Shown here: in pieces, positions 34,641 to 44,000 of the stretch | Numbering within the stretch: position 1 is the stretch's first letter | Layout: each line of letters begins with the position of its first letter | Assembly (NCBI GenBank): GCA_965222445.1 | Contig: CBDCTY010000002.1 | Location: 3,224,001 to 3,288,000, forward strand | Direction of reading: 5' to 3' | DNA: 64,000 nt | Source: GCA-958296115 sp965222445 | Lineage (GTDB): Bacteria > Chloroflexota > Dehalococcoidia > Lucifugimonadales > CAJWER01 | Translations under genes and position numbers: made by a program | The notes under the pieces: model-generated | Told to the model about the DNA's origin: nothing | The model's database searches: none | What the model saw: only the letters and a program-made list of their open reading frames with translations

Positions 34641-34883
34641 TTAGAGTTCCCGGCGGACCTGCTCCCACTCGCGGCCCCCCTTCTTCAGATACTCCTGCCA
34701 AGCTTCCCCGGCAGCTTCGTCCTCCTCGTCGGTAGTCTTTTCGTCATCCTCCGGCGCCTCCAGAAGCAGAGAGGCTAGTGGATTAGAGAGGTTTCGCAAA
34801 TACTCCAGGTACCTTCCTGCCGATTGAAGCTCCTCTTCAGGAAGCTCCTCTACCAATCGGTGCAGGTCTTCCTTCGTTTTCAT
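34641..34883 (-). CDS. Antitoxin partner of the RelE-type toxin
   Basis: An 80-residue acidic protein: EDLHRLVEELPEEELQSAGR, YLEYLRNL, then an acidic linker EAPEDDEKTTDEEDEAAGEA and a basic C-terminal WEQVRREL. The pattern 'LVdeLPe.eL..a.ryLeyLr' plus a terminal WE.V(K/R)REL is typical of antitoxins encoded ahead of RelE toxins; the C-terminal tail should wrap the toxin. ATG at 34883 follows GAGGAGG. It begins 14 bases after the E1beta gene, without a promoter of its own in view. Confidence 0.85.
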   Translation of the reverse strand: MKTKEDLHRLVEELPEEELQSAGRYLEYLRNLSNPLASLLLEAPEDDEKTTDEEDEAAGEAWQEYLKKGGREWEQVRREL

Positions 34884-34897
34884 TCGTCCTCCTCGAT

Positions 34898-35872
34898 TCA
34901 GTACCGCGCAAGCCCCAGCATTGCATCGGCGATCCGTTCGGTGTCCGGCATGAACATCGCCTCCAGGCGCGGGCTGAAGGGCATGGCCGGGACCTCCGGG
35001 CCCGCGAGGCGCATTATCGGCGCGTCCAGGTGCTCGAAAGCGCTTTCGGCAATGATTGCGGCTACCTCGCCGCCGATGCCAACGGCCTTCGTGTCTTCGT
35101 GGACGATGAGCACCTTGCCGGTCTTGCGGGCCGTCGCCAGGATGGCCTGCGAGTCGAGGGGCCGGAGCGTCCGGAGGTCCAGCACCTCTACGCTCACTCC
35201 CTCGTCCTCGAGATCGCGGGCCGCCTCCAGGCACAGGTGCAGCATCAGGCCATAGGTGACGACGCTGATGTCCCCGCCCTCCACCTTCACGTCGGCGGCT
35301 CCTATCGGCAGCGTGTACTCCCCATCGGGCACCTCGCCCCGCACGAGACGGTACGTCCGCTTGTGCTCCAGGAAGACGACCGGGTCCTCATCCCGCACGG
35401 CGCTCTTGAGCAGCCCCTTCGTGTCGTATGGCGTCGCCGGAGCAACGACCTTGAGCCCCGGCGTGTGGGCGAAGTATGCCTCGGGGCTCTGGGAGTGGTA
35501 GAGGCCACCCCGGACTCCACCCCCGTACGGCGCACGCAGGACCATCGGCACGCCAAGGGTTCCCTGGGTGCCGTACCTCGCCCTGGCCGCCTCGCCCACT
35601 ATCTGGTTGAAGGTCGGCCATATGAAATCGGCGAACTCGATCTCCGCGATGGGGCGCATTCCGTTCATCGCCGCACCTACGGCTATGCCGGCTATGGACG
35701 ACTCGGCGAGCGGAGTATCGATCACCCGCTCCTCACCAAACTCTTCCACGAAGCCGTCTGTCGCAAGGAAAACGCCGCCCCTGGCCCCGATGTCCTCACC
35801 CATCACGAAGACGCGCCTGTCACGGACCATCTCCTCACGCATGGCCTCGCGGACCGCGTCGATTACCGACAT
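34898..35872 (-). CDS. 2-oxoacid dehydrogenase E1 beta subunit
   Basis: Beta subunit of the thiamine-diphosphate E1 enzyme, 324 residues. It starts with VIDAVREAMREEMVRDRRVF and VMGEDIGARGG, has DTPLAESSIAGIAVGAAMNG and IEFADFIWPTFNQIVGEAAR, and the family end LRLAGPEVPAMPFSPRLE (here MRLAGPE...). The C-terminal transketolase domain includes ISVVTYGLMLHLCLEAA. ATG at 35872 is 5 bases after E1alpha. It forms a heterotetramer with the next gene upstream. Confidence 0.94.
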   Translation of the reverse strand: MSVIDAVREAMREEMVRDRRVFVMGEDIGARGGVFLATDGFVEEFGEERVIDTPLAESSIAGIAVGAAMNGMRPIAEIEFADFIWPTFNQIVGEAARARYGTQGTLGVPMVLRAPYGGGVRGGLYHSQSPEAYFAHTPGLKVVAPATPYDTKGLLKSAVRDEDPVVFLEHKRTYRLVRGEVPDGEYTLPIGAADVKVEGGDISVVTYGLMLHLCLEAARDLEDEGVSVEVLDLRTLRPLDSQAILATARKTGKVLIVHEDTKAVGIGGEVAAIIAESAFEHLDAPIMRLAGPEVPAMPFSPRLEAMFMPDTERIADAMLGLARY

Positions 35873-35877
35873 TTCGG

Positions 35878-36933
35878 CTATGGCGGCCCTCCTGTGCTGC
35901 CCGCGTAGACGTGGGCGTAGAAGTCCGACGCGTCGGGGTACGGCGCAGTCTCGACCTGCTCGGTCGCATCGTTCACCGCCCGCTTCGCCTCGGCAGCGAA
36001 TCTCTCGTCCGTCTCGTCGTCCAGGATTCCGGCAACGAGCAGCCTCTCGCGGAGCATCCTGACCGGATCGCGCTTCCTCGCCTCCTCGATGTCGGCGCGG
36101 GGTCGGTACCGGCTGTCGTCATCATCGCTGGTATGGGGCAGGTAGCGCTCGACCATCGCCTCGATGATCGTGGGCCCTTCGCCGGCGCGGGCCCGCTTTG
36201 CGGCTTCGGCCGTCGCCTCGTAGACCGCCGAGATGTCCGTCCCGTCGACGACGACCCCCGGCATCCCGTAACCCTCGGCCCGGCCCGCGACGCTGTCCAC
36301 TGCCATCTGCTTCGAAAGGGGGACCGAGATCGCGTACCCGTTGTTCTCGCAGAAGAAGATGACGGGCAGCCTGTGGATGGCGGCGAAATTCATCCCCTCG
36401 TGGCAGTCGCCCGCGCTGGCGGCCCCGTCGCCGAAGTAGACGATCGTGACCACGTCCTCGCCCCGCATCTTCGACGCCAGTGCGTCGCCGACGGCCTGCG
36501 GTATCTGCGTGGCGACCACGTTCGACAGGTTGATTACCTTCAGCCCCGCGTGCGCCCCGTGGGTGGGAAACTGGCGTGCGCCGCTCAGCGGCTCACCCTC
36601 CTTCGCCAGGAACCCGGACATGATCTGCGCGGGCGTCAGGCCCACGCTCACCAGGACGGCGAGGTCGCGGTAGTAGATGTAGAAGCGGTCGCGCCCGACT
36701 CGGAGCGCGGCGACGCTGCCGATCTGCCCTGCTTCGTGTCCCTGCGCCGACGCTACGATTGCGGCCTTGCCCTGCCGGTTCAACAGCCAGACGCGTTCGT
36801 CGAGCGCGCGGCACAGCACCATCTGGCGGTACATCTCCAGCAGCTGCGCCTCATTCGGCCCTGGCCGGCTGGGACTAACGGCGCCAGCAGATCCGGCTAG
36901 TATGTTTGTCTGGCCTGCGTCCAACCTGTTCAC
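35878..36933 (-). CDS. 2-oxoacid dehydrogenase E1 alpha subunit
   Basis: Binds thiamine diphosphate and decarboxylates the 2-oxoacid. The 351-residue protein contains the ThDP motif GDGAASAGDCHEGMNFA followed by VIFFCENNGYAIS, plus YRQMVLCRALDERVWLLNRQ at the start and the phosphorylation-loop-like YRPRADIEEARKRDPV. GTG at 36933 has a weak site; a shorter start is possible, since the first 25 residues are a variable linker. It heads the operon, 84 bases downstream of a lipoprotein gene. Confidence 0.94.
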   Translation of the reverse strand: MNRLDAGQTNILAGSAGAVSPSRPGPNEAQLLEMYRQMVLCRALDERVWLLNRQGKAAIVASAQGHEAGQIGSVAALRVGRDRFYIYYRDLAVLVSVGLTPAQIMSGFLAKEGEPLSGARQFPTHGAHAGLKVINLSNVVATQIPQAVGDALASKMRGEDVVTIVYFGDGAASAGDCHEGMNFAAIHRLPVIFFCENNGYAISVPLSKQMAVDSVAGRAEGYGMPGVVVDGTDISAVYEATAEAAKRARAGEGPTIIEAMVERYLPHTSDDDDSRYRPRADIEEARKRDPVRMLRERLLVAGILDDETDERFAAEAKRAVNDATEQVETAPYPDASDFYAHVYAGSTGGPP

Positions 36934-37016
36934 CCTATGGAAGGGTATCGTATGCCGAGATTATATTGGCGTTCGCTGCCAGGGGTCAAAGCCCTGCTTC
37001 CCACGCGCCGACCACG

Positions 37017-37502
37017 TTAGGGAGCGGACGGCGCGGGCACGTCCACTGGCGGCTCGTTCTTGTACCGGAAGGTCCAGCGATCGACCGCGCCGCCCTGTGG
37101 GGCGTCGAAGATCGACACCCACGGCCTCGGCATCCCGCCGGGCTTCAACAGGACCGTGTCCGTCAGCTCATATCCCCAAGGCGACTTGGCCCAGGCGTCG
37201 ATGCCAGGCTTGGAGTAGTGCAGCACTGCACCGTCCAGCGTGACCATTGTGAGGTCGCCCTGCGACACCCGTATGTCCTCGTCCGAGCCGTTCGCGAGGA
37301 CGTAGTGCACCTCCACGAAGACGCCCGATGGCTGGGTATCGCCGATGGCCGGCTTGATCTTGAATTCGCTGACCGCGATCAGCACAGTGGCTGGTGGGGT
37401 TGAAGGATTGCTGGACGCGCCGCCACCCCCACAGGCGGGCAGCCAGAGGATCAGGGCTGAGGCTGCCGCAGCCCGAAGGGAGATGCCGAAGTGTGCCGTC
37501 AC
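37017..37502 (-). CDS. Lipoprotein, DUF4352-like
   Basis: A 161-residue exported lipoprotein with signal LRAAAASALILWLPACGGGG (lipobox LPAC). The mature part begins ATVLIAVSEFKIKP and FVEVHYVLANGSDEDIRVSQ, a beta-sandwich of the type seen in DUF4352/telokin-like proteins, though I am not certain. The GTG at 37502 overlaps the FtsX-like permease stop as GTGA, so the lipoprotein is coupled to it and could be its extracytoplasmic partner. The frame is open far upstream inside the permease gene, but only this start has a ribosome site (GAGGA). Confidence 0.8.
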   Translation of the reverse strand: MTAHFGISLRAAAASALILWLPACGGGGASSNPSTPPATVLIAVSEFKIKPAIGDTQPSGVFVEVHYVLANGSDEDIRVSQGDLTMVTLDGAVLHYSKPGIDAWAKSPWGYELTDTVLLKPGGMPRPWVSIFDAPQGGAVDRWTFRYKNEPPVDVPAPSAP

Positions 37503-40500
37503 TCCTCGCCGAATCTCAGCACCTGCTGCAACGAGAGCCGGCGCACTACGATTACAACAGCGGAGATAATCAACGTAAACACGGCGACAATCACGGCGTA
37601 CGTCAACGTGAGGGTCACCCAGTCGACATCGAGCGTGTAGGGCGGGAGAACCCTGCCGCCAGTATCGTCGTGGCCCAGGAACGTCATGATCGTCGCGCCG
37701 ACCTGCCCGCCCATCCATGTGCCCAACGCGAGGCCGGCCACCACCACCAAGGCCTGCTCGAACCAGATGAGCATGGAGAGCTGGTTCATCGAGAGGCCGA
37801 CGGCCCGCAGCAGCGCGAACTGGCTCTCCCTCTCCCTGAACGAGACGTACGTGTGTACAAGGAAGCCGATGCAGCTCAGTATCAGCACGGTTACGAACGC
37901 CACGTTCAGCAGGGCCCGCCAGCCCGCGTCCAGCAGCGGATCGACCTGTGTCGTAGCCAGAAGGTCGTTCCGGTCGTGGACGGTGGTGCTGGCAAAAGGC
38001 TCCACCCTGAGCCTCTCGGCAAGCGCCTCCCTGTCGGCCAATGCCTCCTCGGTGACCAGCCACGCCTCGTTGGGCACGATGATCTCCCCATAGGTGGCCT
38101 CTATGTTCGATACGAGGCTGATCGACTCCAGGTCGGCTACGATCCACGGCTCCCCAACCGTGTCCAATGTGGGGAAGTAGTCGACGGTGCCTGCTACACG
38201 GACCGGCAGGCGCCCGCCTCCGACGGTTACGTCGAATTCGTCGCCGACGACGTGACCGGACTCCCTCAGGAACTTCTCCGAGGCCAGGACCGAGACGGGC
38301 GACACGGCCTGCCCGGCATGGATGCCGCGGCTTGTCCTCGGAAGGCCCCCCGCCCACGCGAACAGCGCCGAGCCTCCGCCTGCGTCTCCGACGTTGGCCG
38401 AGTTCCTCAGCGAGTCGGACACGGACTCGGCCGTCGTCCTAAGGGCGCTCCATCCGTCCGTGCTGGAGAAGTCTTCCAGGACGACGGACTGACCGTTCTC
38501 GCTCGCAGCCCGAAGCTCGTCGATCAGAATCCAGCCCGGTTCCAGCTGACGCCGGTCGTTCCGCTCACTCACGACGACTGAGAGCAGCCTGAGGGGAGGC
38601 ACCGGTATGACCCACCGGTTGCTCGACGAGAACCGCCTCCCTCGCAGGTTCGCGGATATGCTGGTCCACTCCGTGTGGGTGAGCGCGCCAAACGAGAACG
38701 AGAAGTGCCTGTCATTCGCGTCTCGCACGCGGAGGACCACCTCGACCGAGTCGTGGGGACGGTCTGCCCTCACTCTCGCCTGCACGAAGCTGGCATCGAG
38801 CGGCAAGGCGATCCCCTCCGGCGGCGCGGAATAGACCAGCGACCCGAGCATCTCATCCAGGGGCTCCTCGGCAAAGTCCGTGCGGCGCCACGCGACATCA
38901 CTGAACCGGGCCCCGTCGACGGCCAGAATGCCAACGCGCTGGCCTGGCGTCTTGCTGAGGTCGAACGCCCCGCCCCGGTATGCCGGCATCACCCGGGAGA
39001 CACCCTCTATCTCCTCGTACTTGTTGGCGAACGGCAGGGTCAGGCCGCGAGGCTCCAGGAATATGCCCTCGGCCCTCATGTCGCTGCCGGTCGAGTAGAG
39101 TACGCGCTCCTCGTAGTTGAGCTGAAGCGTCCCCCCCACGCTCGCCACGAATACGCCGAGCCCGGCCATGAGGATCAGCAGCATCGAAAGTCTGGCGTAG
39201 TGTGTCGGGTTCCGCGCCATCTGCCACAGTCCCAGGGCAAGGCCGACGGAGAGCCTGTTGGACATCAGCCGGCTGCCGAGCGCCAGCCCGAGGGGCAGCA
39301 GCCGCAGTAGCACCATGGCCGAAGCGACGAGCACCAGGGCCGGCATGGACAGCAGGATCTGGTCGACCACCGTCTCGCCGAATACGTTGGTCGCTACTAC
39401 GGACCCCTGCTCCGACAGCTGGCGGAACATGAGCAGGGCCGCCAGGAGGATGGCGACATCGACGTAGTATCTCTGGAACCAGGGCTGGCGCGACGGCCTC
39501 GCCGATTCCTGGCGGTATCGAGCGACGCCGATTCTCGATGCCTGCAAGGCCGGTATCAGCAGCGCCGCGAACGTGAGGAGCCCACCTAGGGCACTGAGCC
39601 CGTACGAAGCCCCCGATATGTCCACCGGGAGAGAATCCCCGCCCGTCAACTCGGAAAACGCAGGTGTGTAGCCGAGAGAGCCTATCGCAAGCCCAGCGAT
39701 CAGAGGGCCCGCCAGCGCGGCGGCCAGCGACAGAGTGCCTGCCTCTATCAGGAAGACCGCAAGCACCTGGGTTGAAGTGGCTCCGCGGCTCCGCATCAGC
39801 ACGATCTCGCCCCGCTGCCGCGCAACGACCATCGACGCGATCATCACGATGTAATAGAGGATGACGATGACTATCAGAATCATCGCCACCAGCATGGGCA
39901 GCTTCGTGAAGAAATGCCTTCGCTCGAACTCTCGCAGCGCGTCATCGAGTCCGGTGATCTGCTCGTACCCGAACAGGCTGGAGCCGAGCCGGTCGCTCAT
40001 GAAACTCAGGCCTACAAGGGTATTGAAAGAGTTGCGCGCGTTCAGCCGCCCCCTGTCCACGTCCAGGTGCCAGGCATAGATGCTGTCGAGACCCGGGAAC
40101 GACGGCCCCAGGACCTCGAAGTAAGCCTCCTCGGACACGTAGAGCTGCAGCTGTCTGAAGTTGACCTGCGTTCCCCGACGCAGCACCCGTTCGTCCAGGT
40201 CTCGCAGCGCCGAGGCGTCGTCAGTGACCTCGAACAGCCCGGTGACCGTCACCAGCACGTGCGGCGTCGGTCCCGTCGTCGGGGGGATGGCCGCGACACG
40301 GTCCCCGGTCGTCAGGCCAAAGGCCTCGGCCTGGTCCGCCGGAACGATGGCCTCGAGGACAAGAGGCTCGCCCGGGCCGTTGGGGACGCCCCTTTCAGCC
40401 ATCCTGCCCCCAGGAAGCATTGTGGCGCCGTCCTCCAGGTCCGTGACGAATATGAAGTTCGCCCGCCCGTCCCTGTCCCACGGGGACGGACCGTTCAGCT

Positions 40501-40867
40501 GATCAGGCGCCGCGACCGCGAAGACAGACGACTTGCCGGTCCGACCGATGCTCCTCGCTGTCCACCCCACTAGAGGCTCCATCCGGTCGACCAGGATCGA
40601 CGAGACCGCGCGGTACTGGTCGGCCGTCGTCGGCCCCTTCTCCGTGACCAGTATGACGTTGACGTCCGTCTCCGGCAGCTTGTCCAGGGTGAACTGGAGC
40701 GCAAGATCCCTGAGCGAGTCGAAGTAGAGCACCGTGCCAGCCATCATGGCCGATGCTAGCAGCACGCCCACGACCACCGGAGAGAGGAGCCGCCAGTGAG
40801 CGAGTCCGCGGCGCACCACGAGCTGCCATATCGACAGGAGATGCGTAAGCCGGAACCTGAGCTTCAT
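37499..40867 (-). CDS. Giant FtsX-like permease (1122 aa)
   Basis: Membrane protein of the MacB/FtsX ABC permease type. One N-terminal span (LLSPVVVGVLLASAMMAGTV), a large extracytoplasmic domain to about residue 320, then FtsX-type spans with the cytoplasmic coupling sequence ARQRGEIVLMRSRGAT near residue 355. A second repeat follows (spans near 470-600, domain to 990) with ESQFALLRAVGLSMNQL near residue 1040 and three final spans. So it is a double-length, two-FtsX-domain permease. No ATPase gene is adjacent. ATG at 40867. Role could be lipid or peptide handling, or mechanotransmission; unknown. Confidence 0.88.
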   Translation of the reverse strand: MKLRFRLTHLLSIWQLVVRRGLAHWRLLSPVVVGVLLASAMMAGTVLYFDSLRDLALQFTLDKLPETDVNVILVTEKGPTTADQYRAVSSILVDRMEPLVGWTARSIGRTGKSSVFAVAAPDQLNGPSPWDRDGRANFIFVTDLEDGATMLPGGRMAERGVPNGPGEPLVLEAIVPADQAEAFGLTTGDRVAAIPPTTGPTPHVLVTVTGLFEVTDDASALRDLDERVLRRGTQVNFRQLQLYVSEEAYFEVLGPSFPGLDSIYAWHLDVDRGRLNARNSFNTLVGLSFMSDRLGSSLFGYEQITGLDDALREFERRHFFTKLPMLVAMILIVIVILYYIVMIASMVVARQRGEIVLMRSRGATSTQVLAVFLIEAGTLSLAAALAGPLIAGLAIGSLGYTPAFSELTGGDSLPVDISGASYGLSALGGLLTFAALLIPALQASRIGVARYRQESARPSRQPWFQRYYVDVAILLAALLMFRQLSEQGSVVATNVFGETVVDQILLSMPALVLVASAMVLLRLLPLGLALGSRLMSNRLSVGLALGLWQMARNPTHYARLSMLLILMAGLGVFVASVGGTLQLNYEERVLYSTGSDMRAEGIFLEPRGLTLPFANKYEEIEGVSRVMPAYRGGAFDLSKTPGQRVGILAVDGARFSDVAWRRTDFAEEPLDEMLGSLVYSAPPEGIALPLDASFVQARVRADRPHDSVEVVLRVRDANDRHFSFSFGALTHTEWTSISANLRGRRFSSSNRWVIPVPPLRLLSVVVSERNDRRQLEPGWILIDELRAASENGQSVVLEDFSSTDGWSALRTTAESVSDSLRNSANVGDAGGGSALFAWAGGLPRTSRGIHAGQAVSPVSVLASEKFLRESGHVVGDEFDVTVGGGRLPVRVAGTVDYFPTLDTVGEPWIVADLESISLVSNIEATYGEIIVPNEAWLVTEEALADREALAERLRVEPFASTTVHDRNDLLATTQVDPLLDAGWRALLNVAFVTVLILSCIGFLVHTYVSFRERESQFALLRAVGLSMNQLSMLIWFEQALVVVAGLALGTWMGGQVGATIMTFLGHDDTGGRVLPPYTLDVDWVTLTLTYAVIVAVFTLIISAVVIVVRRLSLQQVLRFGEE

Positions 40868-40916
40868 TGGGCGGCAGGCATGAGGCTAGTGGTCCAACAT
40901 CTTAGTATTGAAGGGT

Positions 40917-40959
40917 GCCGACGGCTGGGTAGGGGCGGGTTTGAAACCGCCCTGTCGGC
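40917..40959. repeat. Hairpin repeat between the two permease genes
   Basis: Outer arms GCCGAC (40917-40922) and GTCGGC (40954-40959) enclose an inner stem GGGCGG (40933-40938)/CCGCCC (40947-40952) with loop GTTTGAAA. The GGGCGGGTTTGAAA core is a common dispersed palindrome type. It lies in the 222 bases between the two FtsX genes and has no T run, so a terminator role is uncertain. Confidence 0.5.
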
Positions 40960-41089
40960 GCAGGACGCCAATTCAGTCACGGATAGACTGGATGCTCCTT
41001 GACGCAAACTCAGGCTAACCCTCATTTCAAAGATTTTCGACTACTAGGCTGAGTGGTCGGTAGAGAGCGGGGACGCATGAGGAGGCCCG

Positions 41090-44000
41090 TCAGACCTCCA
41101 TTCTCGAGACTTCGCTGAGCTTTATCCTGCTGACTGTGCGGTGCACGACAAACAGTGCAAGCACTATGAGCCCTCCCAGCGCAACATACGCGGGAGCCAT
41201 GAGGGACCATTGCGTGTTCAGGACGAACGGCGGAATCACCGGGTCTCCCGTATCGGTGACCGCCAGTGTGGAGATCATGATCCTGCTCATTTGGAAGCCG
41301 GCCCAGCTGCCCAACGCCAGGCCGACCACGACAATCGCCAGGTGCTCGAGCCCCAGCAGCCCGATCAGCTGGGCTCGTGTCAGCCCCATGGTCTGAAGTG
41401 TTCCCAGCTCGATTCGCGCGCGAATCGTGAACATCAGGAGGTAGACGGCGTACCCCAGTCCTGCCAGGAGCACGACGAGACCGACCGAGACCAGCACCAT
41501 CAGCTTCCACCCCGCAATCACGAGGGGGTCGACTCGCGTCGTCGCGAGCCGCTGTGCTGTGCTCTCGATCTGGTCCAGGGTGATGTCCATCCCCTGTATG
41601 CCGGCCATTGCGTCGATCTGGCCGTCGGGTACGGTCGAGGCGAATATCTCGTTAGGCGTGAACCGGAGACCAGGCCCGATCATGTTGATGTAGCGCAGGA
41701 ACGTCTCCATGTCGCCCACCATGAATCCGACTCCCTCGGGCGCCAGCGTTGGAAAGTAGTCCACGATGCCCCGGACGATGACGGGAAATCTCCGGCTGGT
41801 TATCGCAACCACGAAAGAATCGCCGATCCGAACACCTGTCGACTCGGCAAAGAGGCTGTGCACGACGACCGGAATCCGCCCGTTCTGGGACAGCCTGTGG
41901 ATGCCCCTCATACCAAAGTCTGTGTCCTTGCTGAAACGGTACAGGAGCGCCTGGCGCCCAGGGAAGGTGGACTCCGGCACGGTCTCGACGCCATCGGCCG
42001 ACGACAGCGACACCCGGAACGGGGACCAGACGACCGGCCCCTCGAAGTCCTCGATGGTCGCGTCGCCGTCCGGCGTGGCGGCGAATATGTTGTCGATCAT
42101 CACGGAGCCCGGCGTGCCTGAGGGCCCATGTACGAATTCGAACACCTGGAACGACAGGAGGCTGATCGGCCTCGCCATCTCCCGGGGCAGCCCCGACGTT
42201 AGCAGCTGCCACCCCTCTTCGTTAAGCGCGCCCAGGTTCAGCGTCTCGACTATGCCGTTGCTGTCCTCCACCGACATCATCACGAAAATGGAAGGGTACG
42301 GGCGCTCGGGCTTGACCCACACACCGATCCCCGAGGCCTGCTCTGGAATCATCGCGGGCACGGACGCTCCGCTCGTTCGCAGGCTGTCCATCAACCTCAC
42401 GAGGGACCGGTCCGAAAAGTCCTCCCTGAACCATGCGATCTCCGAAAACGACTCCGACTCGATAGCCAGGAATGGGAACAGCGTCCTCGACGTAGTCTCC
42501 CCTATCTGGCCCAACGACCGATGCCCGAGCGCGACCTGTGTAATCTCGGGAATGGCCATCAGATGCGCCTTGTACTCGCCGTGTCCCATGTGTGCAGGCG
42601 GTGCTACCCTCGTAACGTGGATGTCGGCGGCAAGGTCATACAGTATCTGCTCCTCCTGGCTGATGCCGAGCGTCGCCCCCACCGTCGTCGACAGGACGCC
42701 AAGGCCCGTGAGCATAACCAGCAGGAGCATCATCCAGGTGTACTGGAGAGGGTTGCGCGACATCCTGAGCAGGGTCATGGATACGCCGACGGGCGCGATC
42801 CTTACCAGGGACCTCAGCCCCCAGTACGCCAGCTGCAACGGGACCACTGCAGCCAGAAGCACCACCGGCACGAACATGAGCTCGTCAGGCGAGGGCCTCT
42901 CCATCCAGACGAACAGGCCGGCAAACACCGCCTCGATCCCTACCGCCGGAAGCCGGACATACCACTCCCTGGCGTTGTTTGCCGGGACATATGCAGCCGC
43001 GAATCCCGCAAGGAGCGCCAACTGCGGCAGCCAGTCGAGGTTGTACTCGACCCTTATCTCGCGTACGACCACCGCCGCACCGAGGACGGCCAGGGTGGTT
43101 GCGGTCCAGACGTGGACCAAGGCCTGGGACTCTCCTCCCAGGAACCGCACGAGCACCGGGAAAAACCGCATGAACAGGAGGGCAACCACCGCCAGCATGA
43201 GTATGGGAGCCGCAAGCAGAGCCTCGTTGACCTGAACGTCCTCGAACAGCCCCCCAGAAACCAGGTGACCCCTGGCCTGTATCTCCCAGAAGAGCATTCC
43301 CCCGAGGGCTAGCAGGCCGACGTCCAGGTAGTACCGCTGGAACAGGGGCAGCAGCGGGGGGCGTGCCGTACGCAGCTTCTGGGCGATGAGCGCCGTCCGT
43401 CCGCCCAATACGCCCGGCAGCACAAATATGGCTAGGCAGAGCGCGGCTGCGCCCCAGGCCACGGCGAAGGGAGCGAATGTCAGCCTGATTGGGAGCAGCC
43501 CGCCGTCGGTGAACTCGTCGAAGTAAGGCAGCAGGCCCGCGGCCATTACGATCCCCATCACGAGGAAAGGTGCAACGAGTGCGGGTATTGCGACGAGGAT
43601 GAGGCCCTCTATCGAATAGACGCGAAAGATCTGCCATAGACTCGTGCCCCTCGTACGCAGCGATGCAATGTCATCGCTCCGCGCCTCGACGAGGTAGTTC
43701 ACCATCATGTACAGGTAGTAGAGGGCCGCGAGCAGCATTATCGCTATTAGGAGCAGGAGCGGTATGGACGAGAAGAAGCTTCGCTCCTCAAAATCGTCGA
43801 GGATGCCGGTGATGCCCGTAAATGCTGACGAACCGATCAATCGGTCGTGCAGTCCCTTCTCGAACTCTGCCACCCTGTCCCTTATCTCCTCGAGGTCCAG
43901 CCTCTCCAGGGTGTCCCTGTTCACGCCTACGTAGTAGTCGATCGTGGAGAAGGTGGACGGTAGGACTTTGCCCACGGTGTCGAGCAGGACATCCTGCGAT

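Noticed and set aside
40868..41089. A small ATPase or coupling gene between the two permeases
   Set aside because: The 222 bases hold no frame with Walker motifs on either strand.
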